Assembly: GCA_024695815.1 (NCBI GenBank) | Contig: JAILHK010000004.1 | Span: forward strand, 1 to 64,000 | From: Prevotella sp. | GTDB lineage: Bacteria; Bacteroidota; Bacteroidia; Bacteroidales; Bacteroidaceae | Length of the DNA: 64,000 bases | Direction: 5' to 3' | Shown here: positions 34,315 to 44,431 of the stretch, one piece after another | Position numbering within the stretch: position 1 is the stretch's first letter | Layout of the letters: each line of letters opens with the position of its first letter | Made by a program: the position numbers and the translations under genes | Notes under the pieces: model-generated | Databases searched by the model: none | Told to the model about the DNA's origin: nothing | What the model saw: the letters and a program-made list of their open reading frames with translations, nothing else

Positions 34315-37023
34315 ATGAAAACTAAAACCTACTTACTCACAGCATGCCTGCTGATGTCTTTTATAGCCATGGCGCAAGAGCGTTCATCATCGAGCGTCAA
34401 CTTGAAAGCATGCGTAAAATCGAATGTTACGATGCCTTTAGATGTCAAGGCTGAAGGCAAACGTTTCTCTCCGATATGGGGACTTGACTTGGCTTGGATC
34501 GACGAAGGCAATCTGCGTAAAGGACTTCGACATATGGGAGCTGAAAATGTTGGAATCGGTCGTACTTCTTTCCGTGTCTTCTCACCGCTGATCAATGATG
34601 AGTCATTGGCCAATGATCAGATTAATGGCTTGCGAGAACGTTCTATCCTGTTTGATATAGTACGCAAAGACCTGCCTTTGGTGATGAACTGTGACAATGG
34701 CTATCGGCCCAAGAATAGCACTGAGCCGTTTATTAATACCTACTATACGAGTGCATCAAAGATTGTAGATGTTGACCATTGGGCTAAGTGTATTGAGGCT
34801 CATGTGTCATGGATGAAGGATAATTCAACCCATCCCATCATAGGTGTCTCACCTTTCAACGAACCCGACAATGCTTGGGAAAAGAAGTTAGCAGGAGAGA
34901 TTCAAGGTAATCAGACTGATGAGGCCAATGTGGCCAGAAAACTGAAAACCTACGAGAGCATGCAGGGCATTAAAATATGCGGTGCCAACACGTTGAATGA
35001 TGATAATGCCATCAATTGGTATGCTGCCGGTTCTGATGTTTATGATTGGGGTAACACCCACCAGTTAGCAGGATCTATGAATAGCTATATTGGGTTCTAC
35101 GAGCGCTTGAAGAATGACGGTAAAGTGGGTTATAATGACGAAATGCATAATGTGGTCGAGGCTATGGTTGGTCTCGAGCATGGTATGACCTATGGCATAT
35201 GGTGGGGCTTTGATAGTCGTGCTCGCGGTGAGTTCTGCGACATCTCCCGTCATGGCAAGCGTTTGGCCTATGCCGAACATCAGAACAACTGGACGGCTGC
35301 TTCTGTCTATAGACATGATAGAGGCTTTGTTAAGGCCTTTATTGGTTCGTCAGAGCGTCAGGCTGTTACTACTTCCTATCAGTTCGTGTCACCGCAGCAT
35401 GATCTTTATTTCGACGGTCAAGGTCCGCTCCGCGTGTTCCGCATGGAAATACCCGGTGGTATAGGCTATCAGGGAGGACAGGTCAATGCCGAGCGTGTGA
35501 TTGATATCACTTGGGGAGAGGATGTTCAGCCTGCAGCTATCAATGGTCAGTATCAGATCGTGAACGAGGGCACAGGTATCGCCCTTGCAGTGATGGGAAA
35601 CAATATCGTGGTTCAGAAATACGAAAAACTTGCCACGCAGAAGTGGAATGTGTCTCCAGCAGTTTCTCCCACAACCCATGGTGATTTCAGCTTTTACGAC
35701 TTTACGATTTCTAATAATAACATGACCCATCTGAATGTACAGGACTTCTCAACGTCAGATGGTGCTAATGTCATCGCCTATAGCAATAACAAGGTGGCCG
35801 ATTCTAACGAGCAGTGGTATCTGCAATATGCCGGTAATGGCACCTACTATATTCGCAACCGTGCCAATTCGCTCTATCTGACGGTTCAACCTTCTTTGTC
35901 CGTTAATAATGTGAATGTGCAGACCAACGAGCTGATGTATGGCGATAACCAAAGTCGCCAGTTGTGGCGATTCATACCAGTCACGGCAACCTTCGACCGC
36001 AAGGCACCCGCCAAGCCTTCAGGTCTTGTTGCCGATGCCCATCCTGCTTCCGTTCGCTTGTCGTGGGATGCCAATAGCGAGCGTGACCTTGACGGCTATA
36101 TGGTTCTTCGTGCCGAGAATGGTAGTGTAGAATGGAACACCATTGCACGCAAGATTAAAGATACTTATTTCGTGGATAACACATGCTTGCCTTCAACCTC
36201 ATATAAATATAAGATAAAGGCTATCGACTTGTCTGAGAATATCTCCGAGGCCTCCGAGGTGATTGAGGCGGCTGCTACCGACGAGAAATCAATGATTGCC
36301 CGTTGGCACTTCGAGACCAATCTTTACGATGAGACCCCCAATATGTTGGATGCTGTTCATATTAGCACGCCAGCTTACACTATGGACGAAAAATCAAATG
36401 AAAAGTTTCTGTCGCTGTCAAATGGAGCATTCCTTCAGTTGCCATACAACATAGCCAATCATGACGAGATGACCATCTCCATGTGGGTCAATATGCGTGC
36501 AAACAACATTTGGCAGCGTGTGTTTGATTTTGGTAGCGATGAAAATCATTATATGTTCCTGACCACCAATAATAGCAAGAGTGTCATGCGTTTTGCTATC
36601 AAGAATGGCGGTGATGAGCAGATACTTGATGCCACCCAGAACCTGTCACTCCTAAATTGGAGCTATCTCACTGTGACCATAGGCAAAGGCAAGACCTGTA
36701 TCTATATCAATGGTGTTGAGGTCGGTTCAACTAATAGTATCACCATTAAGCCCAGCGACATCCACGCCGTGCTGAACTACGTTGGACGCAGTCAGTTCAA
36801 TTCTGATCCCTATATGCCGATGTATATCCGCGACATGCGTATTTACAATTATGCCGTTGATGCTGCTGAGGTGACCGTGATGATGAACGACCACAGCAAC
36901 AGCATCAAAGATGTCGTAGAAGAAAAGAAGCCTTCAGTTATTTATGGTATTGACGGAACCCGACGCTCGCAGATGAGGCGGGGTATCAACATCATCGATA
37001 ACAAGAAGGTAATCAAAAAATAA
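34315..37023 (+). CDS. Secreted multidomain glycoside hydrolase with ricin-type, FN3 and LamG modules
   Basis: A 902-residue secreted protein. Signal peptide to about residue 20 (FIAMA|QERS). A TIM-barrel catalytic part (about 40-350) has NEPD with E183 as likely acid/base and a second acidic residue around E282 in YNDEMHNVVEAMVG as candidate nucleophile, as in clan GH-A (GH30-like). Then a ricin-type beta-trefoil with QxW repeats (QKW, QWY, QLW; about 405-555), FN3 (about 565-650), a LamG/concanavalin domain (FETNLYDETPNM to about 850), and a C-terminal tail SVIYGIDGTRR...INII. It directly follows the GH128-like gene (4 bp), so the two likely degrade one polymer. Family number is uncertain. 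Confidence 0.7.
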   Translation: MKTKTYLLTACLLMSFIAMAQERSSSSVNLKACVKSNVTMPLDVKAEGKRFSPIWGLDLAWIDEGNLRKGLRHMGAENVGIGRTSFRVFSPLINDESLANDQINGLRERSILFDIVRKDLPLVMNCDNGYRPKNSTEPFINTYYTSASKIVDVDHWAKCIEAHVSWMKDNSTHPIIGVSPFNEPDNAWEKKLAGEIQGNQTDEANVARKLKTYESMQGIKICGANTLNDDNAINWYAAGSDVYDWGNTHQLAGSMNSYIGFYERLKNDGKVGYNDEMHNVVEAMVGLEHGMTYGIWWGFDSRARGEFCDISRHGKRLAYAEHQNNWTAASVYRHDRGFVKAFIGSSERQAVTTSYQFVSPQHDLYFDGQGPLRVFRMEIPGGIGYQGGQVNAERVIDITWGEDVQPAAINGQYQIVNEGTGIALAVMGNNIVVQKYEKLATQKWNVSPAVSPTTHGDFSFYDFTISNNNMTHLNVQDFSTSDGANVIAYSNNKVADSNEQWYLQYAGNGTYYIRNRANSLYLTVQPSLSVNNVNVQTNELMYGDNQSRQLWRFIPVTATFDRKAPAKPSGLVADAHPASVRLSWDANSERDLDGYMVLRAENGSVEWNTIARKIKDTYFVDNTCLPSTSYKYKIKAIDLSENISEASEVIEAAATDEKSMIARWHFETNLYDETPNMLDAVHISTPAYTMDEKSNEKFLSLSNGAFLQLPYNIANHDEMTISMWVNMRANNIWQRVFDFGSDENHYMFLTTNNSKSVMRFAIKNGGDEQILDATQNLSLLNWSYLTVTIGKGKTCIYINGVEVGSTNSITIKPSDIHAVLNYVGRSQFNSDPYMPMYIRDMRIYNYAVDAAEVTVMMNDHSNSIKDVVEEKKPSVIYGIDGTRRSQMRRGINIIDNKKVIKK

Positions 37024-37026
37024 CCC

Positions 37027-37066
37027 AAAGAATAAAGGTTGGCAATGTTGCCAACCTTTATTCTTT
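37027..37066. terminator. Bidirectional terminator between glycoside hydrolase and fcl
   Basis: A 19-bp inverted repeat (37027-37045 with 37048-37066) reading AAAGAATAAAGGTTGGCAA; the last T-rich side (to 37079) serves the plus strand and the AAAG side the minus strand. Confidence 0.85.
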
Positions 37067-37078
37067 TATATCGTTTTT

Positions 37079-38251
37079 TTATCGAAGACTGTCTTGATAC
37101 CAATGGAACAGCTTGTCAACGCCATCTTCAATCTCTACTTTGTGTGTCCAGCCTAAAGAGTGAAGCTTCTCTACGTCAATCAGCTTGCGCATGGTTCCGT
37201 CAGGTTTCGAGGCGTCAAACTCTATTGTACCTTCAAAGCCAACGCTCTTCACAATCAGTTCAGACAGCTCGCGGATGGTCAGCTCTTTGCCAGTGCCCAC
37301 GTTGATATGGCAGTTACGGATTTCTCCAAGCGAAGGAATAGCTCCGCCACGACCTGCTGAGTGATTGCGGTCAACGGCACCATCTGTTGAGGCTCCGTAG
37401 TGAACGCTCGAGTATTTCTCTATGCCGATGATATCTTTGAAATCTACATTTAGTAACACGTGTACACTGGCATCGGCCATATCCTCGCTCCACAGAAATT
37501 CGCGCAATGGCGTGCCCGTACCCCAAAGTGTCACCTTGTTGTCCTCGATGCCGTATTTAGCCAAAACACGAAGTATGTCTTCCTTCGAGGCTCCTCCGTT
37601 CACACCTTCTACAGGGCGCTTGTTCAGGTCCACAGAAATCTTCTCCCATTCACCTTCGTGAATCAGTTTTGCCAGATAAATCTTACGCATCATGGCTGGC
37701 ATCACATGACTATTTTCCAGGTGGAAGTTGTCGTTAGGACCATACAGGTTTGTGGGCATCACGGCAATGTAGTTCGTGCCGTATTGCAAGTTGTACGACT
37801 CGCACATCTTCAGGCCGGCAATCTTGGCAATGGCATACTCCTCGTTTGTGTATTCCAGCGGGCTTGTCAGCAGGCAGTCCTCCTTCATGGGTTGAGGCGC
37901 ATTTTTCGGATATATACATGTAGAACCCAAGAACAACAGCTTCTTGACACCATGTGCATATGCCTCGCTGATGACGTTGCATTGTATCTTCATGTTCATC
38001 ATGATGAAGTCAGCGCGATACAATGAGTTGGCCATGATACCGCCAACAAACGCAGCTGCTAATACCACGGCATCAGGCCTTTCTTCATCAAAGAATTTCT
38101 TGACGGCCACTTGGTCGGTCAGGTCGAGCTCTTGATGGCTGCGTCCTACAAGATTGGTATAACCTCTCTGAAGCAGGTTGTTCCAAATGGCAGACCCTAC
38201 CAGTCCGTGGTGTCCTGCTACATATATTTTAGAATTCTTTTCTAATGTCAT
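37079..38251 (-). CDS. fcl: GDP-L-fucose synthase
   Basis: The enzyme epimerises and reduces GDP-4-keto-6-deoxymannose to GDP-L-fucose, the last step of the pathway. The 390-residue protein has the NADP motif GHHGLVGSAI (13-22), the Ser-Tyr-Lys triad with YAIAK (Y and K about residues 139-143), and the conserved LYGPNDNFH. It is longer than the common 310-320 because of insertions around GVNGGASKEDIL and YSSVHYGASTDGAVDRNH; such long forms occur in Bacteroidetes. The start overlaps the gmd stop by one base, so the two are translationally coupled in manC-gmd-fcl. Confidence 0.95.
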   Translation of the reverse strand: MTLEKNSKIYVAGHHGLVGSAIWNNLLQRGYTNLVGRSHQELDLTDQVAVKKFFDEERPDAVVLAAAFVGGIMANSLYRADFIMMNMKIQCNVISEAYAHGVKKLLFLGSTCIYPKNAPQPMKEDCLLTSPLEYTNEEYAIAKIAGLKMCESYNLQYGTNYIAVMPTNLYGPNDNFHLENSHVMPAMMRKIYLAKLIHEGEWEKISVDLNKRPVEGVNGGASKEDILRVLAKYGIEDNKVTLWGTGTPLREFLWSEDMADASVHVLLNVDFKDIIGIEKYSSVHYGASTDGAVDRNHSAGRGGAIPSLGEIRNCHINVGTGKELTIRELSELIVKSVGFEGTIEFDASKPDGTMRKLIDVEKLHSLGWTHKVEIEDGVDKLFHWYQDSLR

Positions 38252-39342
38252 TATTTTACGATTCCTTTCTCTAAATATTCTGCTAAGTTTGTACGTACCT
38301 TGGCAGCAGCACCTTCAGCTGCCACTTTGGCCATGTCGCTATCCACCATAATCTTTACCAATTCCTCGAACGAGGTCTTGTTGGGGTTCCATCCCAATTT
38401 AGCTTTAGCTTTGGTAGGATCGCCCCACAGGTTGACAACATCTGTTGGACGGTAGAAGTCAGGGCTTACTTCGATAAGCACCTTGCCTGTTGCTTTATCG
38501 ATACCTTTCTCGTCAGCACCTTCGCCAACAAATTCCAATTCAATACCTACATGTTTGAATGCTGTATAGCAGAATTCACGAACAGAATGCTGCACACCTG
38601 TTGCAATCACGAAATCTTCTGGTTCCTTTTGTTGCAGAATCAACCACATGCACTCTACGTAGTCCTTGGCATAGCCCCAGTCACGAAGACTGCCCAGGTT
38701 ACCCAGGTAGAGCTTGTCCTGTTTTCCTTGTTTAATGCGGGCTGCAGCCAGCGTAATCTTACGTGTTACGAAAGTCTCGCCGCGGCGTTCACTTTCATGG
38801 TTGAAGAGAATGCCCGAGCAGCAATACATGTTGTACGCCTCACGATACTCTTTAACAATCCAGAAACCATACTGTTTTGCTACAGCATAGGGAGAGTAGG
38901 GGTGGAATGGTGTGTTCTCATTCTGTGGCACCTCTTCCACTTTTCCATACAACTCAGATGTTGATGCCTGGTAGATGCGGCAAGTCTCCGTCATTCCCAG
39001 TTGTCGTACGGCCTCCAGAATGCGCAGAACGCCTACTGCGTCAACGTCGGCAGTAAACTCAGGCGAGTCGAACGACACCTGCACATGACTCTGCGCAGCT
39101 AGATTATATATTTCCGTTGGGCGTACCTTGCCGATGACGCCCAGAATACTCATCGAGTCGCCCAAGTCGGCGTAGTGCAGATGAAAGTGACTCTTTCCTT
39201 CCAAGTGAGCGATGCGCTCACGAAAGTCAACCGATGAACGGCGAATAGTGCCGTGCACCTCATAACCTTTATCTAAAAGAAATTCTGCCAGGTATGAGCC
39301 ATCCTGACCAGTGATTCCTGTGATTAATGCTATATTCTTCAT
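38251..39342 (-). CDS. gmd: GDP-mannose 4,6-dehydratase
   Basis: GMD converts GDP-mannose to GDP-4-keto-6-deoxymannose. The 363-residue protein starts with [14 protein letters not shown] (NADP-binding), then [27 protein letters not shown] (active-site Ser/Glu) and YAVAK (Y and K of the catalytic pair), and ends with the conserved [18 protein letters not shown]. Length is normal. It is the middle gene of manC-gmd-fcl: 9 bp after manC and overlapping fcl by one base. Confidence 0.97.
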   Translation of the reverse strand: MKNIALITGITGQDGSYLAEFLLDKGYEVHGTIRRSSVDFRERIAHLEGKSHFHLHYADLGDSMSILGVIGKVRPTEIYNLAAQSHVQVSFDSPEFTADVDAVGVLRILEAVRQLGMTETCRIYQASTSELYGKVEEVPQNENTPFHPYSPYAVAKQYGFWIVKEYREAYNMYCCSGILFNHESERRGETFVTRKITLAAARIKQGKQDKLYLGNLGSLRDWGYAKDYVECMWLILQQKEPEDFVIATGVQHSVREFCYTAFKHVGIELEFVGEGADEKGIDKATGKVLIEVSPDFYRPTDVVNLWGDPTKAKAKLGWNPNKTSFEELVKIMVDSDMAKVAAEGAAAKVRTNLAEYLEKGIVK

Positions 39343-39351
39343 ATTTATTAT

Positions 39352-40419
39352 TTAATTTTCACCGCTGAATTGCTTGATGCGTTGCTCTTCAGAGAGTTTG
39401 CATATCAGTAATGTATCGTCATTTTCTGCCACGATATAGCCATCCAGTCCCTGTACCACCACTTTCTTTTCTTGCGTGGTGTGTATCATGCAGTTGTGTG
39501 TCTCAAATAGGTTGATGTCGTTTCCTATGCATGCATTTCCATAGAGGTCTCGGCGTACTTGCGACTGCAGAGAGCCCCATGTTCCCAAATCACTCCAACC
39601 GAAGTCTGCAGGACAAACAAAGATCTCCTCGGCCTTTTCCATGATGGCATAGTCCACCGAGATATTCTCACATGCAGGGAACTTCTCGTTGATCACTTCT
39701 TGTTCCTGTGGTGTGCCATAAACGGGCAGTAGCGATTCAAATATCTTATTCATTTTGGGCTGATACACGCGGAAAGCGTTGACAATTGTCGATACGTTCC
39801 AGATGAATATGCCAGCATTCCAGTAATAATAGTTTTTCTTAATATATTGCTGTGCTGTTTCCAGGTCAGGCTTCTCGCGGAAAGAGTCCACGCGGAATAT
39901 TCCTTTGTTACGCAGTGAACTGTTCGACAAGTCTGCCTGTATATAGCCATAGCCAGTTTCCGGACGGTTGGGTTTCATACCCAGTGTGACGATGGCATCG
40001 CTCTCGTCAGTGAACTCCATACATTCCTTGATTACACGCTGGAACTCCTGAACGTTCATGACAATGTGATCACTCGGGGTCACCACGATGTTCGCTTTCG
40101 GATCTTGCGCCTTGATGCGCCATGAAACGTATGCGATGCATGGTGCTGTGTTTCTGCGACAAGGTTCACACAAGATGTTTCCTTGTGGTATGTCAGGCAG
40201 TTGTTGACGTACAATATCTACGTATCTTTGGTTCGTAACAACCCAAATGTTTTTCGGATTGACCAGTTTTCCAAATCGTTCAACGGTTAGTTGCAACAGT
40301 GTCTTACCAACGCCAAGCACGTCGATAAACTGTTTCGGACGTTCAGTAGTGCTCATTGGCCAAAAGCGACTTCCAATGCCGCCTGCCATAATCACGAGAT
40401 GATTGTTAACTTGAGCCAT
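39352..40419 (-). CDS. manC: Mannose-1-phosphate guanylyltransferase
   Basis: ManC makes GDP-mannose from mannose-1-phosphate and GTP. The 355-residue protein has the nucleotidyltransferase start MAGGIGSRFWPMS...RPKQF, VTPSDHIV, FREKPD and GTWGSLQ. It lacks the C-terminal phosphomannose isomerase domain of bifunctional ManC, so the isomerase must be a separate gene. It opens manC-gmd-fcl from a full promoter at 40448-40479. GDP-fucose made here could feed surface glycans or glycoprotein fucosylation known in Bacteroides, but this use is not shown by the window. Confidence 0.96.
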   Translation of the reverse strand: MAQVNNHLVIMAGGIGSRFWPMSTTERPKQFIDVLGVGKTLLQLTVERFGKLVNPKNIWVVTNQRYVDIVRQQLPDIPQGNILCEPCRRNTAPCIAYVSWRIKAQDPKANIVVTPSDHIVMNVQEFQRVIKECMEFTDESDAIVTLGMKPNRPETGYGYIQADLSNSSLRNKGIFRVDSFREKPDLETAQQYIKKNYYYWNAGIFIWNVSTIVNAFRVYQPKMNKIFESLLPVYGTPQEQEVINEKFPACENISVDYAIMEKAEEIFVCPADFGWSDLGTWGSLQSQVRRDLYGNACIGNDINLFETHNCMIHTTQEKKVVVQGLDGYIVAENDDTLLICKLSEEQRIKQFSGEN

Positions 40420-40447
40420 AATTGTTGTTGATTTCTTGATTATTTTG

Positions 40448-40479
40448 CAAAGATATGTATTTTATATGACATCCGCAAA
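40448..40479 (-). promoter_or_regulatory. Promoter of manC-gmd-fcl
   Basis: Minus strand: TTTG 40476-40479, 20-bp spacer, TATCTTTG 40448-40455. It lies in the gap between manC and the end of the dedA gene. Confidence 0.75.
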
Positions 40480-40486
40480 CAAATGA

Positions 40487-41128
40487 CTATGATTTTCCCT
40501 TTTTTCCCTTCAGATGGCTTTTTATCAGCAGATAACCGATTAATAGTGCCACGATGGCTAGGATTCCCCCCACGATGTAATGGTTGTACTGTCCTATAAT
40601 GTTTTTCAGTTCTTCGTCGCTGACGTCGCCTACAGCCGTGTGCAGATACCAACCCATGGCTGCCAGAATGCTGTGCCAAGCGCCGGCTCCGATGGTGGTG
40701 TAGAGCAGGAATTTCCAGTAGTTCATTCGTGCCAGTCCGGCAGGAATAGATATAAGGTGGCGTATGCCAGGCACCAGTCGGCCGGTCAGTGTTGCCATGA
40801 TGCCGTGATTGTCAAAGTACGACTCGCTCTTTTCCACTTTTTTCTGGTTGAGCAAACACATTTTTCCCCATTTGCTATTGGCAAATTTGTAAATCACAGG
40901 TCGTCCCACATAGAGTGCTACAAAGTAGTTGATAGAGGCACCAATGTCAGCACCGATGGTGGCAAACAGTATCACTAAAAACACATCCAGGTCGCCAGTG
41001 GCTGCGCGATAGGCAGCTGGTGCGACAACTAACTCTGATGGTACGGGAATAACGGTACTCTCTAATAGCATCAAAAACAAGATGGTGCTATAATTCAGAT
41101 TGCTTAATAAACTTGATATCCAACTCAT
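40487..41128 (-). CDS. DedA-family membrane protein
   Basis: A 213-residue inner-membrane protein of the DedA/SNARE-associated family, which works in lipid flipping (undecaprenyl-phosphate or phosphatidyl lipids). It has the re-entrant segment ESTVIPVPSE near the N-terminus, the conserved GRLVPGIRHLISIPAGLARM motif (F/GRxxPxxRxxxxxxAG), and four to five membrane helices, ending with a lysine-rich tail. The start overlaps the TPR gene stop by 4 bp. It is last of glnS-TPR-dedA. Confidence 0.93.
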   Translation of the reverse strand: MSWISSLLSNLNYSTILFLMLLESTVIPVPSELVVAPAAYRAATGDLDVFLVILFATIGADIGASINYFVALYVGRPVIYKFANSKWGKMCLLNQKKVEKSESYFDNHGIMATLTGRLVPGIRHLISIPAGLARMNYWKFLLYTTIGAGAWHSILAAMGWYLHTAVGDVSDEELKNIIGQYNHYIVGGILAIVALLIGYLLIKSHLKGKKGKS

Positions 41129-42555
41129 AGGTTAATCTTACCTATTACATATTTATAATAATCCTCAGGAGCTACCTCTTCGGGGAAGACGTGCGAGAAA
41201 ACATTCTTACATTCCTGCGGATTCAGTCTGCAGGCTTTTTCCAGGTTTTCAAGAAATCCTCGGGTGTCCTTTAGGTCGTAGCAGCACATCGCCATATAGG
41301 CATAGCCATCTTTGACGTCGGTAGGAGCCACTTCGAAATATCTCTTCAGCAGATTGTAGGCAGCCTTCTCCATTTGGTTTTCCAAAAAAGATACGGCGAT
41401 GTGCAGTAGCATCTCGCCCGGTTTGGCAGCCTTTTCTATTGCCTGTTTGAAGGTATTCTCTGCTTCCTCCACTCTGTGACCGTTCAACAGGATATGCCCT
41501 CTAATTAGTAGTGCATGCGCCTTGTCTTCACCTTGCTTTTCCATCTCGTCAACGCATGCCAGAGCCTGTTCCGTCTCGTTGATGGCGCAATAGGCCAAAG
41601 CCAGTTCGTGGTTGATGTCTGGTAGTAGTATCTCGTTGAATTCTTTGGCCTGTTGCTTGGCTTTCAATAGCTTTTCGATGGCTTCTTGATGTCTGTTCAT
41701 GTTGCCCAGACAAATGCCTGTAAACATGAGGGCTGCGCAGTTGTCAGGAATGATGCTGAGTGCACGCATGTAAAACTTCAGGGCCTCCTCGTAGTTGCCA
41801 AGGTTACTTAGTCCGTTGGCTTTTGCCACCATGGCCTCCGTGTCGTCAGGATTGATGGCCAGTGCATATTCACTGCTCTCCACCGCTTTAGCTATGTCCC
41901 CCTTCATCAGCTGGGCATTCGACAGTGATATCCAGTATTGTGAAGAGTAGGGAGCCTTGTCCAGCAATTCGTCGAACATCTTTTCGCTGTCTTCGAATTT
42001 CCCAAGCCCTAATAAGGTGTGTGCCATAATCTCTTTGAAGTCCTGCGAGTCTTCCTTCTGGGCACCGCATATCCATTTCATGGCCAGGGCATAGTAGCCC
42101 CATTGCTCGTAGATATGCGCTATGTCAACAATAAAATCCTGTCGTTCAGACGTAGGTATTTTCTCGAGTTCCTCTCCGAGATAACTTTCAGCCTCTTCCT
42201 CTTTGTTTTGTGCCAATAAGATTTCTACCCAGTCATAGACATAGTCAGGACTATCCGTCTCTGTTATCTGTGCGTAGTAATCCTTGGCAGCTTCAATGTC
42301 GTTCCGTTCGAAGGCCTCGTGTATTCTGTACGTCAGCGGACCTATAGCACCAGGCGAAAGGCTGAGGGCTAGTTGTAAAGCATTCTCAGCCTTTTCCTCC
42401 TGTTCGTGCATATGGTAATAGTCCGCAATCTCTGCGAGCTCATTGGCATCAAGAAATACAGGTAGTCCAGATTCAACAGCCTTCTCGTATTCTTCTAGAC
42501 GCTCGGTGAACTCTTTGTCGTACGAATCAATGTTTGAGCCTTCGTTTACTGACAT
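41125..42555 (-). CDS. TPR-repeat protein
   Basis: A 476-residue soluble protein made of about ten tetratricopeptide repeats (for example AENALQLALSLSPGAIGPLTYRIHE, DSEKMFDELLDKAPYSSQYWISLSN, AVESSEYALAINPDDTEAMVAKA, EEALKFYMRALSIIPDNCAALM). No catalytic domain or signal peptide is visible, so it is probably a scaffold or regulatory protein. Position between glnS (4 bp upstream) and dedA (4 bp overlap) suggests one transcript of three genes. Partner unknown. Confidence 0.88.
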   Translation of the reverse strand: MSVNEGSNIDSYDKEFTERLEEYEKAVESGLPVFLDANELAEIADYYHMHEQEEKAENALQLALSLSPGAIGPLTYRIHEAFERNDIEAAKDYYAQITETDSPDYVYDWVEILLAQNKEEEAESYLGEELEKIPTSERQDFIVDIAHIYEQWGYYALAMKWICGAQKEDSQDFKEIMAHTLLGLGKFEDSEKMFDELLDKAPYSSQYWISLSNAQLMKGDIAKAVESSEYALAINPDDTEAMVAKANGLSNLGNYEEALKFYMRALSIIPDNCAALMFTGICLGNMNRHQEAIEKLLKAKQQAKEFNEILLPDINHELALAYCAINETEQALACVDEMEKQGEDKAHALLIRGHILLNGHRVEEAENTFKQAIEKAAKPGEMLLHIAVSFLENQMEKAAYNLLKRYFEVAPTDVKDGYAYMAMCCYDLKDTRGFLENLEKACRLNPQECKNVFSHVFPEEVAPEDYYKYVIGKINL

Positions 42556-42559
42556 TTGA

Positions 42560-44302
42560 TTAAGATCTAAGACCTACGGTCTTGTTAAATACAGGATGCT
42601 CAGGCGTTGAGTCGGGATCCACGTTGAAGTATCCAATGCGCTGGAACTGCAAGTAGCTCAGTGGCTGCATGTTAGCAGCAAATGGCTCAATATAACATTC
42701 TTTATTCACGCTCAGTGAGTTAGGATTGATAATCTGCTTCATGGCCGTTACCGCGTCGCACTGCTGTGCATCGCGAATGGCTGCCATCTCGTCGCGTGGA
42801 TTCTCAACCTTCCACAGGCGGTCGTACAGACGAACCTCAGCCTTCATAGCGTTGTGGCAGCTCACCCAGTGCAGTGTCTTACCTTTAATCTTGCGGTCGG
42901 CACCGGGCAGTCCGCTGCGTGTCTCAGGATCGTAGGTGCAGTAGATGGTGGTCACGCGTCCCTCAGCATCCTTGTCGCAGGCGTGCTCCTCGTCGCACTT
43001 GATGATATAGGCGTTCTTCAGGCGTACCTCTTTGCCAGGAGCCAGTCGCATAAATTTCTTTTCTGCCACTTCCATGAAGTCGTCGCGCTCAATCCACAAC
43101 TCGCGGCTGAATTCCACGGTGTGTGTGCCGTCAGCCTCGTTTTCGGGGTTGTTGATGGCCGTCAGTTGTTCGGTCTGACCTTCAGGATAGTTGGTGATCA
43201 CCACCTTGACAGGGTCCAGTACAGCACTCACGCGCTGAGCTCTGCTGTTCAAATCGTCGCGAACCACGCTCTCCAACAAAGCGATGTCGTTCAGTCCATC
43301 CAGTTTCGTATAGCCAATCTTGTCAATGAACTTTCTCAGACTCTCGGGCGAGTAGCCACGACGACGCAGACCGCAGATGGTTGGCATGCGAGGATCGTCC
43401 CAGCCGTTCACCAAGTGTTCGTTGACCAGAGCCAGCAAGTTACGTTTTGACATCAGCGTATAGCTCAGGTTCAGCTTGTTAAACTCCGTCTGTCGTGGAC
43501 GGTTGTCTTCAATATTGTCGGTCTCGCCCTTCCATTCCTTCATCCATGTCACGAACAGGTCGTACAAGGGTCGGTGTTCTACAAACTCCAGTGTGCACCA
43601 TGAGTGTGTCACGCCCTCCAGGTAGTCGCACTGACCGTGGGTGAAGTCATACATGGGGTAGGCATTCCATTTGTCGCCCGTCTTCACGTGTGGTATGTTC
43701 AGCACGCGGTAAATCAATGGATCGCGGAACAGCATGTTAGGATGCGCCATGTCAATTTTGGCACGCAGCACCATGCTGCCAGGCTCGCATTTACCGCTGT
43801 TCATAAAATCGAACAAACGAAGGTTCTCTTCTATGGGGCGGTCGCGGAATGGCGAGTTCGTGCCGGGGCTTGTTGTGGTACCCTTCTGTTGTGCAATTGC
43901 CTCAGAGCTCTGCTCGTCAACATATGCTCTTCCTTGTTTGATGAGCCATACAGCAAAGTCCCATAGTTGCTGGAAATAGTCAGAAGCATAATAGACGTTA
44001 GCCCACTGGAAGCCCATCCATTTGATGTCGTGCTCAATGCTCTCAATGTATTCCGTGTCTTCCTTTACGGGGTTTGTATCGTCGAAGCGCAGATTACATG
44101 TGCCGCCATATTTTTTTGCAAGTCCGAAGTCAATGGCAATGGCTTTCGCATGACCGATGTGCAGGTAGCCGTTAGGCTCTGGTGGAAAGCGCGTTTGCAG
44201 TCGTCCACTGTTCTTACCAGCTGCCAGATCGTCCTTTACCATTTGTTCCACGAAGCTAAGACTTTTCTTCTCTTCGTTTTCGTTCAGTGTCTTTTCTTCC
44301 AT
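42560..44302 (-). CDS. glnS: Glutamine-tRNA ligase
   Basis: GlnRS charges tRNA-Gln directly. The 580-residue class I enzyme has RFPPEPNGYLHIGHAKA (HIGH motif), LMSKRNL (KMSKS equivalent), the GlnRS-type acceptor end-binding region (DRLHN-equivalent YDLFVTWM) and a C-terminal anticodon-binding beta-barrel domain (AGKEVRLKNAYIIKCDE). This is the eukaryote/proteobacterial-type GlnRS that many Bacteroidetes have instead of Gln-tRNA amidotransferase. The start has a -7 box at 44332-44339. It heads glnS-TPR-dedA. Confidence 0.97.
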   Translation of the reverse strand: MEEKTLNENEEKKSLSFVEQMVKDDLAAGKNSGRLQTRFPPEPNGYLHIGHAKAIAIDFGLAKKYGGTCNLRFDDTNPVKEDTEYIESIEHDIKWMGFQWANVYYASDYFQQLWDFAVWLIKQGRAYVDEQSSEAIAQQKGTTTSPGTNSPFRDRPIEENLRLFDFMNSGKCEPGSMVLRAKIDMAHPNMLFRDPLIYRVLNIPHVKTGDKWNAYPMYDFTHGQCDYLEGVTHSWCTLEFVEHRPLYDLFVTWMKEWKGETDNIEDNRPRQTEFNKLNLSYTLMSKRNLLALVNEHLVNGWDDPRMPTICGLRRRGYSPESLRKFIDKIGYTKLDGLNDIALLESVVRDDLNSRAQRVSAVLDPVKVVITNYPEGQTEQLTAINNPENEADGTHTVEFSRELWIERDDFMEVAEKKFMRLAPGKEVRLKNAYIIKCDEEHACDKDAEGRVTTIYCTYDPETRSGLPGADRKIKGKTLHWVSCHNAMKAEVRLYDRLWKVENPRDEMAAIRDAQQCDAVTAMKQIINPNSLSVNKECYIEPFAANMQPLSYLQFQRIGYFNVDPDSTPEHPVFNKTVGLRS

Positions 44303-44331
44303 TTCCGTATGTTGTTTTTTGATTTTGATTG

Positions 44332-44339
44332 CAAAGGTA
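44332..44339 (-). promoter_or_regulatory. -7 box of glnS
   Basis: Minus-strand TACCTTTG, 29 bp before ATG 44302. Confidence 0.65.
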
Positions 44340-44431
44340 CAAAATAAATCAGAATTTTCGTTTTCTTCACCTTATTTATTTATATAAAACGAACCAAAAA
44401 GGTGGTGTATGTTGAAAAACATATAAAAAAG

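Noticed and set aside
37079..38251. fcl frameshift or fusion because of the 390-residue length
   Set aside because: The frame is continuous, and the extra segments match longer Bacteroidetes forms as far as can be judged.
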